This document shows positions 45,150 through 55,605 of a DNA stretch of 64,000 nt, piece after piece. A program made the translations under genes and the position numbers. The stretch comes from Fibrobacter succinogenes (GTDB lineage Bacteria; Fibrobacterota; Fibrobacteria; Fibrobacterales; Fibrobacteraceae). Positions within the stretch are counted from its first letter, which is position 1; each line of letters begins with the position of its first letter. The notes below the pieces were generated by a model. It was not told the origin of the DNA. It did no database searches and was given only the letters and a program-made list of their open reading frames with translations. The DNA lies in assembly GCA_902762795.1 (NCBI GenBank), contig CACWPM010000003.1, forward strand, positions 108,567-172,566, given 5' to 3'.

Positions 45150-45769
45150 TGTTCATATCCGTTTTACGATTGTCTCGAAGCGATATCCAGCAGATTGCTG
45201 TATGCAATCAAGGTGTTTTTGATGCATACACTTTGCACAAAACTGTTTATTCGTTGTTTCCTAAGGAAAATGAGAATACTAGAAGTTTTCTGTATGCTGA
45301 TCGTGGTGGCGATTTCAATGAAAAGAGAATTTTGATTCTTTCAAAGAATTTGCCCAAAGAACCTGAAATCGGAAAAGTAGAATCACAAGAAGTCCCGTCG
45401 CAATTTTTGCAGCAGGAATGTTACGGTTTCGAAGTATTGATGAATCCTGTCCGTTGTGATTCTAAAACGAAAAAGAAAATTCCCATTAGAGGGAATGATA
45501 AGGAAACTTTGAAACAGTGGTTTTTAGAAAAGGCTGAAGCAAATGGATTTGAGGTTGTTTCAGATTCATTGTCTATTGGGAATACCTCGGTTCTACAATT
45601 CCATAAGGACAAACAGAATGTTGTTCTTGGAAAAGCCTCTTTCAAAGGTCGCCTTAAGGTCACTGACCGAGAAAAGTTTATTAATGCATTTGAAAAAGGT
45701 TTGGGAAAGGGGAAAGCGTATGGCTTTGGGCTTTTTCAAATTATTCCACTAACAAATGCATCTTTGTAA
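45149..45769 (+). CDS. cas6e: CRISPR endoribonuclease Cas6e (Cse3/CasE)
   Basis: 206 residues. A histidine in DAYTLHKTVYSLFP sits where the catalytic His of Cas6e is expected. RSFLYADRG, FEVLMNPVR and the C-terminal Gly-rich loop GLGKGKAYGFGLFQIIPL are family hallmarks. It cuts the pre-crRNA below the repeat hairpin and stays on the crRNA. It lies between cse2 and cas7 here, whereas in E. coli the order is cse2-cas7-cas5-cas6e. A 24-base gap with AGGAG precedes cas7. Confidence 0.95.
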   Translation: MFISVLRLSRSDIQQIAVCNQGVFDAYTLHKTVYSLFPKENENTRSFLYADRGGDFNEKRILILSKNLPKEPEIGKVESQEVPSQFLQQECYGFEVLMNPVRCDSKTKKKIPIRGNDKETLKQWFLEKAEANGFEVVSDSLSIGNTSVLQFHKDKQNVVLGKASFKGRLKVTDREKFINAFEKGLGKGKAYGFGLFQIIPLTNASL

Positions 45770-45793
45770 AAATTTTAATAATAGGAGATAAAA

Positions 45794-46930
45794 ATGGTTA
45801 ATCAGAACCCTTACACCAATAAGAAAATTGAATTCCACATCTTGCAGTCTTTCCCGGTTACGTGCTTGAACCGAGATGATGTGGGTGCACCGAAAACGGC
45901 TATGATTGGCGGCGTGAGCCGTGCTAGAGTTTCTAGTCAATGCTGGAAACGTGCTGTTCGTTTGGCAATGCATGAGGTAAGTGGCGTTGAACTTGGTGTT
46001 CGTACGAAACAGCTTGCTAAATTAATTGCTGACGCCTGTATAAATATTGGGGCTACAGTTGAACAGGCGGATGCTTGTGGTGATAAATTTGAAAAGCTGA
46101 TTTTCACGAAGAAAAATGCAAACGATGAAAATGATTCTAAAAAAGATACTTTAGTATTCTTTTCAAAGACTGAAGTTTCTGCAATTGCGGAAAAGTTTAA
46201 AGAAATTGATTTTGATCCTAAAAAGATGAAAAATGAATCGTCAAAGGATAAGTCTGAAAAAAAGGATGAACCTAAAAATGAATTTGAAAATATTTTGGAA
46301 AAGAAGAAATATGCTCAAAAGAATAATTTGGATGGCTTAGATATAGCGTTATTTGGGCGTATGGTCGCTCAAGCTCCGACAATGAATGTGGAAGCGGCAT
46401 CGTCTTTTAGTCATGCAATATCAACGCACAAAGTTGTAAATGAAGTTGATTATTTTACTGCGGTTGCTGATTTCCCCACAAATGTGCAAGGTTCTGCGCA
46501 TATTGGGGCACTTGAATTTAATGCGGCGACATATTATCGTTATATAGCTCTTGATTTGGGACAACTTTATGAATCCTTGGGAGATGATCAATTCTTTCCT
46601 CAGGCGGTATCCTCATTTATCAAGGCTCTTTATGTTGCTGTTCCATCGGCAAGGCAGGCAACTCAGGCTGGAGTATGCTCTTGGGACTTTGCAGAAGTAT
46701 ATGTTCGTAAAGGACAAGGAATGCAACTTTCGTTTGAAACACCTATTCCAAAAGACAATGACGGTGGATTTTTGTCCAAGAGCGTTGCTTATATGAGAGA
46801 AACTCTTTCCAAAAAGGAAAAACTTTCTGGATCGCTGTTTGGTTTAATCAAGAAGTTTGAATTTGGTGAAGATGAAAATTTCTCCATTGACAATCTTATT
46901 GATGGTGTTGTATCAGCAATTAAGGAGTAA
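45794..46930 (+). CDS. cas7e: Cascade backbone subunit Cas7e (Cse4/CasC)
   Basis: 378 residues. Signatures: EFHILQSFPVTCLNRDDVGAPKTA, GGVSRARVSSQCWKRAVR, DIALFGRMVA, and QGSAHIGALEFNAATYYRY. A Lys/Glu/Asp-rich insertion (about 135-175, MKNESSKDKSEKKDEPKNE) is longer than usual. Six copies line the crRNA in Cascade. AGGAGA lies 7 bases before the ATG, a stronger site than those of the upstream subunits, which fits its higher copy number. Confidence 0.96.
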   Translation: MVNQNPYTNKKIEFHILQSFPVTCLNRDDVGAPKTAMIGGVSRARVSSQCWKRAVRLAMHEVSGVELGVRTKQLAKLIADACINIGATVEQADACGDKFEKLIFTKKNANDENDSKKDTLVFFSKTEVSAIAEKFKEIDFDPKKMKNESSKDKSEKKDEPKNEFENILEKKKYAQKNNLDGLDIALFGRMVAQAPTMNVEAASSFSHAISTHKVVNEVDYFTAVADFPTNVQGSAHIGALEFNAATYYRYIALDLGQLYESLGDDQFFPQAVSSFIKALYVAVPSARQATQAGVCSWDFAEVYVRKGQGMQLSFETPIPKDNDGGFLSKSVAYMRETLSKKEKLSGSLFGLIKKFEFGEDENFSIDNLIDGVVSAIKE

Positions 46931-46932
46931 CA

Positions 46933-47688
46933 ATGGATACTCGTTGGATGCTTCTTTGGTTTGAAGCTCCATTGCAATCTTGGGGTGCAGATTCCAAGTT
47001 TTCACGCAGAGATACGCTTGAATTCCCGACAAAGTCGGGTGTTCTTGGCCTTGTTCTATGCGCAATGGGGGCTTCTGGTGAACAGAAAGAATTGTTGGCT
47101 TGTTTCTCGAATTTGAAACAGACCGTTTTATCGTTCCGATATGGTAAAGAATCCTTTTGTCAAAAGGATCCTTTGCTACATGACTTCCAAATGGTTGGAG
47201 CTGGATATAAATCCAAGAATCGATGGCAAAATAATTTTATTCCTAAAACTGAAAAAGGGAAAAAGCCAAATGGAAGTGGTGCAAAATTGACGCATCGCTA
47301 TTATCTGCAAAATGCAGTTTTTGCGGTGTTGCTTGAAGTTCCCGCTGATTTGACGAAAACTATTGCGAATGCTCTGCAAAATCCTGTATATCCAATATAC
47401 CTAGGACGTCGTTGCTGTGTTCCGACTGATTTTGTATATCAGGGAGAATTTGCTTCTGAAAATGAAGCTGAGCAAGCTGCAAAAGATTATGCTGCAAAGA
47501 AATCTGAATTGCATAATGAAAATCTTCCCGAATATGCAAAAAAATCGTTATCGCTGAAATTTAAAGTGATTGATGGTGAATCCACAGAAGGTGATGTATT
47601 CACTTTGAATGATGTCCCGATACAGTTTGGTACTCAAAAATTGTATCGTGATCGCCGTGTCACCAAAATTTCAGAAGGTTTGTCGTAA
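46933..47688 (+). CDS. cas5e: Cascade subunit Cas5e (CasD)
   Basis: 251 residues. The start WMLLWFEAPLQSWGADSKFSRRDTLEFPTKSGVLGLV (in parts) is the Cas5 signature and includes the Gly-rich loop. YYLQNAVFAVLLE and YPIYLGRRCCVPTD complete the fold. It caps the 5' end of the crRNA. Two bases after cas7 and directly joined to cas1. Confidence 0.95.
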   Translation: MDTRWMLLWFEAPLQSWGADSKFSRRDTLEFPTKSGVLGLVLCAMGASGEQKELLACFSNLKQTVLSFRYGKESFCQKDPLLHDFQMVGAGYKSKNRWQNNFIPKTEKGKKPNGSGAKLTHRYYLQNAVFAVLLEVPADLTKTIANALQNPVYPIYLGRRCCVPTDFVYQGEFASENEAEQAAKDYAAKKSELHNENLPEYAKKSLSLKFKVIDGESTEGDVFTLNDVPIQFGTQKLYRDRRVTKISEGLS

Positions 47689-48558
47689 ATGGCAGATGGC
47701 CAGGTAAAAGAAAAAAGTAATCGATTGATTATCAAGGTCACGCATGATACGCTGCCTCAAATAAAAGATCGTTATCCATTCCTTTATCTTGAACGAGGCC
47801 GTTTAGAAATAGACGATAGTAGTGTTAAGTGGATTGATAGTGAAGGCGAAGTTATTCGTCTTCCTATTGCCACAATAACGACTTTGCTGTTGGGCCCTGG
47901 AACTAGTGTAACTCACGAGGCTATTAAAGTTCTTGCTGCCGCAAATTGTAGTGTGTGCTGGGTTGGTGAAGACTCGTTACTGTTTTATGCAGTGGGCAAT
48001 TCACCAACCGCAAATACTCGAAATTTACGACGACAGATGCAGATTTCGTGCAATCCTGAAAAATCGCTTGCGGTCGCAAGACGCATGTATGAACGGCGTT
48101 TCCCGGATGAAAATTTGAAGGGCAAACCTTTAAAGGAAATGATGGGGATGGAAGGATATCGTGTTCGTGCGCTATATGAGAAAAAAGCGAATGAATATGG
48201 GGTTGGTTGGCGAGGTCGTTCTTTTACTCCAGGAAAAATGGAACTGAGCGATGTCACAAACCAAGTGCTGACGGCTTCAAATGCGGCCTTGTACGGTATT
48301 CTATGTTCTTGCATTTATTCTATGGGGTATTCGCCACATATTGGGTTTATTCACTCCGGTTCGCCGTTGCCTTTTGTCTATGACATGGCGGATTTGTACA
48401 AAGAAGAATTGTGTATAGATTTAGCTTTTAAGATGACTTTGGATTTGGCAGGAGAGTACAATAAACATCGGGTGTCATCCGAATTTAGGAAGCGGGTTCT
48501 TGATTATAAATTATTGGAACGTATAGGCCCAGATATTGAGGAAATGCTAGGTAAGTAA
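47689..48558 (+). CDS. cas1: CRISPR integrase Cas1 (type I-E)
   Basis: 289 residues. Metal ligands: Glu in GMEGYRVRALY, His in IGFIHSG, Asp in FVYDMADLYKEE. The ITTLLLGPGTSVTHEAIKVLA block is typical of I-E Cas1. With Cas2 it inserts new spacers at the leader end. ATG directly follows the cas5e stop; no separate ribosome site, so translation is coupled. Confidence 0.97.
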   Translation: MADGQVKEKSNRLIIKVTHDTLPQIKDRYPFLYLERGRLEIDDSSVKWIDSEGEVIRLPIATITTLLLGPGTSVTHEAIKVLAAANCSVCWVGEDSLLFYAVGNSPTANTRNLRRQMQISCNPEKSLAVARRMYERRFPDENLKGKPLKEMMGMEGYRVRALYEKKANEYGVGWRGRSFTPGKMELSDVTNQVLTASNAALYGILCSCIYSMGYSPHIGFIHSGSPLPFVYDMADLYKEELCIDLAFKMTLDLAGEYNKHRVSSEFRKRVLDYKLLERIGPDIEEMLGK

Positions 48559-48846
48559 ATGGTTGTTGTTATCGCAAATGATTTGCCCCCAGCTGTTCGG
48601 GGAAGAATGAAGTTATGGTTTGTAGAACCGAGAGCGAACATATTTGTGTCTGGAATAAAAGACTCTGTCGCAAATGATGTCGTTCAATATTTATTGAAGT
48701 CATGCCCTGCCCAATCAGGGCTTTTAATTTTTCAGCGGATAAATAAGGCTCCTGGATTTAAGATTTGGGGGCAGGGAGATCCGAATAAGAAAATAGATGA
48801 AATATCGGGTTATCAGCTGATTGTCGAAAAAATCATAAATCAGTGA
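48559..48846 (+). CDS. cas2: CRISPR integrase accessory Cas2 (type I-E)
   Basis: 95 residues. MVVVIANDLPPAVRGRMKLWFVEPRANIFVSG (in parts) is the Cas2e signature. Start codon immediately after the cas1 stop. It forms the Cas1-Cas2 complex. Last gene of the operon; the array leader begins right after its stop. Confidence 0.95.
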   Translation: MVVVIANDLPPAVRGRMKLWFVEPRANIFVSGIKDSVANDVVQYLLKSCPAQSGLLIFQRINKAPGFKIWGQGDPNKKIDEISGYQLIVEKIINQ

Positions 48847-48894
48847 AATACTATATTTTGTATGTCGCCAAGAGTGTAATCACAAAATCTTGGT
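48847..48894 (+). promoter_or_regulatory. CRISPR leader
   Basis: Only 48 bases between the cas2 stop and the first repeat: AT-rich, with TATATTTTGTAT near 48853. The leader and array promoter may extend into cas2. Confidence 0.5.
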
Positions 48895-51800
48895 GTTTTC
48901 TCCGCGCAAGCGGAGGTGTTTCCCAATATTCAATTCATTGCTAGATGAAGTCATAGTTTTCTCCGCGCAAGCGGAGGTGTTTCCTGTTGACAAGTTATTA
49001 GCATCTATTTCGGCCGGTTTTCTCCGCGCAAGCGGAGGTGTTTCTTCATCGAGACTCGGGACGTGCCATCCAGGAAAGTTTTCTCCGCGCAAGCGGAGGT
49101 GTTTCTATCATCAGTCTGTGTTGATGGGCCGTAACCAAGTTTTCTCCGCGCAAGCGGAGGTGTTTCCAGTCTTGATACGTACACCACGCGGAAGCTTCAG
49201 TTTTCTCCGCGCAAGCGGAGGTGTTTCTAAGAAGCTTGACGGCTTCTTTGATTTCTCGTGGTTTTCTCCGCGCAAGCGGAGGTGTTTCCAAAGTTGATGG
49301 TTACAAGGTGCCATGCGTGTGGTTTTCTCCGCGCAAGCGGAGGTGTTTCCATGCTAAAATTTATGGTCGGGCCCATGTGCGTGTTTTCTCCGCGCAAGCG
49401 GAGGTGTTTCTTTTGGATTACAAAGTAAATTACACAGTAGATAGTTTTCTCCGCGCAAGCGGAGGTGTTTCTGTCGCACGACATCAAGTTCTTCGTGATA
49501 ACGGGTTTTCTCCGCGCAAGCGGAGGTGTTTCCAATATTTAAATTAGGTTGTGCATAGATGAGGCGTTTTCTCCGCGCAAGCGGAGGTGTTTCTCGTCAG
49601 TTCTAATTCTCTTGTTGGACAGTATAGTTTTCTCCGCGCAAGCGGAGGTGTTTCCGCCACCATATCGTTTTGTCTGCAATATCGACCGTTTTCTCCGCGC
49701 AAGCGGAGGTGTTTCCAAAAGGCGTGAAGTTTGACGCTTAAAGTATTTGTTTTCTCCGCGCAAGCGGAGGTGTTTCTGCCGAGCTGTTCGAATACTTCCG
49801 CTACCTTGCCGTTTTCTCCGCGCAAGCGGAGGTGTTTCTAAATCGGGCCCATGCCCGTCGAAGTCGTGGCAGTTTTCTCCGCGCAAGCGGAGGTGTTTCC
49901 GGGCGTTGGCTTTCGGCGAAACGATGCTGTTGGTTTTCTCCGCGCAAGCGGAGGTGTTTCCACCGTGGCCATTGTCGGCCGCAACGGAACCTTGTTTTCT
50001 CCGCGCAAGCGGAGGTGTTTCCATCCCAGGCAGAAAAAGCATCGACGATCTTGAGTTTTCTCCGCGCAAGCGGAGGTGTTTCCAAAAGAACCGCATACAG
50101 AATAGCTAAGAAAGAGTTTTCTCCGCGCAAGCGGAGGTGTTTCTTTGGGGGCTAACGCACGTCAAAAAGGGAAAAAGTTTTCTCCGCGCAAGCGGAGGTG
50201 TTTCTCCGATGTTGTGACGCCATCGTTGACAAAGGTCGTTTTCTCCGCGCAAGCGGAGGTGTTTCTGATGCTTAGATGAGGTACGTATGAAAAAGTTGGT
50301 TTTCTCCGCGCAAGCGGAGGTGTTTCCTAGCTATACTGACGTGGGCGACTGTTACACGCGTTTTCTCCGCGCAAGCGGAGGTGTTTCTACTGTGAGAATC
50401 GGGGACCGTGATTATCCAGTGTTTTCTCCGCGCAAGCGGAGGTGTTTCCATCTTTGTACGTGACGAAAACATCCCAGGCAGGTTTTCTCCGCGCAAGCGG
50501 AGGTGTTTCCGCCGACCGTTCCAAGCACGAAAAAGGACGAAGGTTTTCTCCGCGCAAGCGGAGGTGTTTCCTACAAAGCTTACCCTTACAGCGAAGGCTG
50601 TAGGTTTTCTCCGCGCAAGCGGAGGTGTTTCTGGATTCCGGGTGACGACCAGTATAACGCCGCTGTTTTCTCCGCGCAAGCGGAGGTGTTTCCCATTTCT
50701 ACATTTTCACTTTTGGAATCTTCAAGTTTTCTCCGCGCAAGCGGAGGTGTTTCGCCGTCAACGTGAGCGGCTCGGCATTAACTTGGGTTTTCTCCGCGCA
50801 AGCGGAGGTGTTTCTATGAAGCGTTTGAGTTCTGTTGAACTTTGTGAGTTTTCTCCGCGCAAGCGGAGGTGTTTCCGCTCACGTGAGCCACCCCAAAAGA
50901 CCGTAAGCGTTTTCTCCGCGCAAGCGGAGGTGTTTCCACGGACCCGTTAACAGCGTCAAACCCCGTTACGTTTTCTCCGCGCAAGCGGAGGTGTTTCCAA
51001 CGTTTTGTTGACCGATAGGCAAAAGCTTTTGTTTTCTCCGCGCAAGCGGAGGTGTTTCCTTTATTTGGGAATTTGCTTATAAAATAAAGAAGTTTTCTCC
51101 GCGCAAGCGGAGGTGTTTCTCCTGCAACCATGACAACTCCATCTGCTGCTACGTTTTCTCCGCGCAAGCGGAGGTGTTTCCGAATTTTTGATACTTTGGA
51201 CAAAATAATTAGCGTTTTCTCCGCGCAAGCGGAGGTGTTTCTACAACTTGTCCATGATAGCCCACTTTTCTAAAGTTTTCTCCGCGCAAGCGGAGGTGTT
51301 TCTAGAATTGTGACGCGCATTATCCTCAATGCCTAGTTTTCTCCGCGCAAGCGGAGGTGTTTCTACTTACTTTATACGTTTGAGTGCTTTTAATGGGTTT
51401 TCTCCGCGCAAGCGGAGGTGTTTCTACGGACGGCCACCACAACGGAGGCCGGACACTGTTTTCTCCGCGCAAGCGGAGGTGTTTCTATCCCGTAAAAGCG
51501 GATTATAGACGGTATCAAGTTTTCTCCGCGCAAGCGGAGGTGTTTCCGCGTTCGTTCATGTTTCCTCCTTGATGTCACAGTTTTCTCCGCGCAAGCGGAG
51601 GTGTTTCCAAAAACTTAAAGCTTTAAACGCTTACGGTGAAGTTTTCTCCGCGCAAGCGGAGGTGTTTCCGTGTACAGCCAACCATTCTCTAGAGGATGAC
51701 CGTTTTCTCCGCGCAAGCGGAGGTGTTTCTCAGGATGATTTGTGTGATGCAAAGCCGGAATTGTTTTCTCCGCGCAAGCGGAGGTGTTTCTATTGGTATG

Positions 51801-54108
51801 TTAGTAAGTACTTTGATTTTTTGGTTTTCTCCGCGCAAGCGGAGGTGTTTCTATGGCCGCTTAAAATTTAAAACTTTTAACAACGTTTTCTCCGCGCAAG
51901 CGGAGGTGTTTCTTTCCGACAAATGCGCGCGCGCATTAGTTTTGCGTTTTCTCCGCGCAAGCGGAGGTGTTTCTAAGTTAGGCTCCCGCTGGTCGCAAAA
52001 GACAAGGTTTTCTCCGCGCAAGCGGAGGTGTTTCTTTCGGCGGTCGCGAGAGGCTTGCCGTTGGCGTGTTTTCTCCGCGCAAGCGGAGGTGTTTCTCATC
52101 GTAAGCTTAACGCGGCCAAGCGACCAGAGTTTTCTCCGCGCAAGCGGAGGTGTTTCTTTAAAGGTCTGCCGGGGAACGCCCCCGGCGGGGTTTTCTCCGC
52201 GCAAGCGGAGGTGTTTCTACGTCAGAAGTTGTCACAGTTGCCGACCGTGAGTTTTCTCCGCGCAAGCGGAGGTGTTTCTTAACTTGTGTAGGCTCATGCT
52301 GGACCGTGGCAGTTTTCTCCGCGCAAGCGGAGGTGTTTCCACATTCCTTTTCGTTACGGGTTTTGATGCCGTGTTTTCTCCGCGCAAGCGGAGGTGTTTC
52401 TCGAGCTTGCAAAGATGGCCTACCGTTACCGCTGTTTTCTCCGCGCAAGCGGAGGTGTTTCCGTTCGGGATGTTGGCGTTTATCTGACTAGCTAGTTTTC
52501 TCCGCGCAAGCGGAGGTGTTTCTGTACTTCTCTGTCAATTCTCGTTGCAAACGCGGTTTTCTCCGCGCAAGCGGAGGTGTTTCCTTTACTTGATAGTTGT
52601 ACGGGTCGATGGCCTGGTTTTCTCCGCGCAAGCGGAGGTGTTTCTAACTGCAAACTTTGGCACTGATAGTACGCAAGGTTTTCTCCGCGCAAGCGGAGGT
52701 GTTTCTAAACACAATCCCACTGTTTTTGCAGCGGGATTGTTTTCTCCGCGCAAGCGGAGGTGTTTCTATTCGCCCTTATAGAACGTATCAATCGGGTAAG
52801 TTTTCTCCGCGCAAGCGGAGGTGTTTCTTCACGCATTTTGTAACGTTCAGCCCTCGCAAGGTTTTCTCCGCGCAAGCGGAGGTGTTTCCAGCAGGGATAA
52901 GGCCATCAGCAAGACCACCTAGTTTTCTCCGCGCAAGCGGAGGTGTTTCTCTTTGCCATCATTCGGAAAATCCAAAGTATCAGTTTTCTCCGCGCAAGCG
53001 GAGGTGTTTCCCGCCGCGCTTCAGGATCCGGTTGGTGTTCTCAGTTTTCTCCGCGCAAGCGGAGGTGTTTCCGAAAAATGGAACAGCAAGAAACCACGGA
53101 AGCGGTTTTCTCCGCGCAAGCGGAGGTGTTTCTCTGTTTCTTTGCATGGAGTTCGTCGACATTGGGTTTTCTCCGCGCAAGCGGAGGTGTTTCCATCGTG
53201 TCGGACATTGCTGACTTACAGAAGTTGTTTTCTCCGCGCAAGCGGAGGTGTTTCCATATCAATTAACTTGTGTTGGCTCGTGTTGGAGTTTTCTCCGCGC
53301 AAGCGGAGGTGTTTCCACGGATATTAACACGTCTGTTTACTCGCGCAAGTTTTCTCCGCGCAAGCGGAGGTGTTTCCGGCTGTTCATTCCGCAATAAACG
53401 CGGGGGGAGGTTTTCTCCGCGCAAGCGGAGGTGTTTCTTCTGGCGAACGCCTACAACGACATTTTCCACCGTTTTCTCCGCGCAAGCGGAGGTGTTTCTA
53501 GGATATATTACCGGCATTTAACGACCCTCCAGTTTTCTCCGCGCAAGCGGAGGTGTTTCCACAAGAGAGTTTGATAGAATGTGGCTCTCGGAGTTTTCTC
53601 CGCGCAAGCGGAGGTGTTTCTGTCACGATGACTGCATCTGTGACGCCGTACAAGTTTTCTCCGCGCAAGCGGAGGTGTTTCCAACTATAGCCACGGTGAC
53701 ACGTCAAACTATTTGTTTTCTCCGCGCAAGCGGAGGTGTTTCTTACGTACAAGCCGGAGAAACGTTTCCAGCTTGGTTTTCTCCGCGCAAGCGGAGGTGT
53801 TTCCAGCTTCGGTCGCCCAAATTCCACAGTAAGCACGTTTTCTCCGCGCAAGCGGAGGTGTTTCTCGAGGAACGCGAGAAGAAAATCGAGGCCATCAGTT
53901 TTCTCCGCGCAAGCGGAGGTGTTTCTGGCGGCAAGAAACCGCCGAAGAAGTAAGGGATGTTTTCTCCGCGCAAGCGGAGGTGTTTCTTCGCAATTTAACG
54001 AATTTGGGAGGGCGTCCATGTTTTCTCCGCGCAAGCGGAGGTGTTTCTTTGATTACGAACGCTTTTACGATCTGTTTTCGGTTTTCTCCGCGCAAGCGGA
54101 GGTGTTTC

Positions 54109-54202
54109 TAAAGCCATCCGCCAAAGCTTGCATAGAAAGCGGTTTTCTCCGCGCAAGCGGAGGTGTTTCTAAAGCCATCCGCCAAAGCTTGCATAGAAAG
54201 CG
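54109..54202 (+). repeat. Identical consecutive spacers 86 and 87
   Basis: Spacers at 54109-54141 and 54170-54202 are the same, as expected from duplication of one repeat-spacer unit. Confidence 0.95.
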
Positions 54203-55511
54203 GTTTTCTCCGCGCAAGCGGAGGTGTTTCCAGAGGGCGTCGCCCATACAGCCCCGGCATTACGTTTTCTCCGCGCAAGCGGAGGTGTTTCCTCACGTTG
54301 CAAACGTGGCATCTGTGCCAAGTCGTTTTCTCCGCGCAAGCGGAGGTGTTTCCTTTTCCCACGGTGTCTTATACAAGTCTTTGTCGTTTTCTCCGCGCAA
54401 GCGGAGGTGTTTCCAGTGCAGAACGAGCCGATAAGAGCCATCATCGGTTTTCTCCGCGCAAGCGGAGGTGTTTCTTGAGCATCCGCTTCGGCTTGATACC
54501 AGGGCAAGTTTTCTCCGCGCAAGCGGAGGTGTTTCTATACTTAGATACATAGCTTGCAGCCTTATTCAGTTTTCTCCGCGCAAGCGGAGGTGTTTCCGAA
54601 AAGGACTTGCCAATGTGCTTTTCCAAAGCGTTTTCTCCGCGCAAGCGGAGGTGTTTCTCTTGCTTCGTATGGTGATAACTTGCCCGAAGTGTTTTCTCCG
54701 CGCAAGCGGAGGTGTTTCCAATATACGTGGACCGTTGTGTGCGATCGCTTGGTTTTCTCCGCGCAAGCGGAGGTGTTTCTACTTCTATGCCCACCGCGAC
54801 GATCCCGCATGGGTTTTCTCCGCGCAAGCGGAGGTGTTTCTCAAGGAGCAGTTGCGCTTCTTCGCCACGTCGCGTTTTCTCCGCGCAAGCGGAGGTGTTT
54901 CTTTTTGCGTTAGATGGTGTGGAGTTTGAAAACGGTTTTCTCCGCGCAAGCGGAGGTGTTTCTACATTGGAAGGTAGAAAAACAAAACGGCTTCTGTTTT
55001 CTCCGCGCAAGCGGAGGTGTTTCTATCCCCTTTCTCTTTTTAAAATCGTTTTTTCGGTTTTCTCCGCGCAAGCAGAGGTGTTTCTGGCCGTAGTCGCAAG
55101 GATCTACTCGAAGTACTGTTTTCTCCGCGCAAGCGGAGGTGTTTCTCGACTTCCTGGGGACGGACGAGCTGTTCGAGGGTTTTCTCCGCGCAAGCGGAGG
55201 TGTTTCTTTGGAAGGGCGTCCATTGTGTGGACCAGTACGGTTTTCTCCGCGCAAGCGGAGGTGTTTCTGTGTAACGCGAGGCATGACGAGGAAGATGCGA
55301 GTTTTCTCCGCGCAAGCGGAGGTGTTTCTTCTTTTTTTTCTTGCTTGTTTTCTTTGCGGTGGTTTTCTCCGCGCAAGCGGAGGTGTTTCTACGGCTTCAA
55401 GTATAGTTCGGATGTTCAAGAAGTTTTCTCCGCGCAAGCGGAGGTGTTTCTGTCACATCCACACTATCCACAGATTGCGACATGTTTTCTCCGCGCAAGC
55501 GGAGGTGTTTC

Positions 55512-55605
55512 TAGACCACCTTCTGCTGCTCAAAGTCCACAAAGGTTTTCTCCGCGCAAGCGGAGGTGTTTCTAGACCACCTTCTGCTGCTCAAAGTCCA
55601 CAAAG
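55512..55605 (+). repeat. Identical consecutive spacers 109 and 110
   Basis: Spacers at 55512-55544 and 55573-55605 are the same; a second one-unit duplication near the old end. Confidence 0.95.

Noticed and set aside
49381..49893. Spacers 8 and 16 sharing TCGGGCCCATG
   Set aside because: The shared 11 bases are centred on a palindrome and the flanks do not agree in any frame; likely chance.
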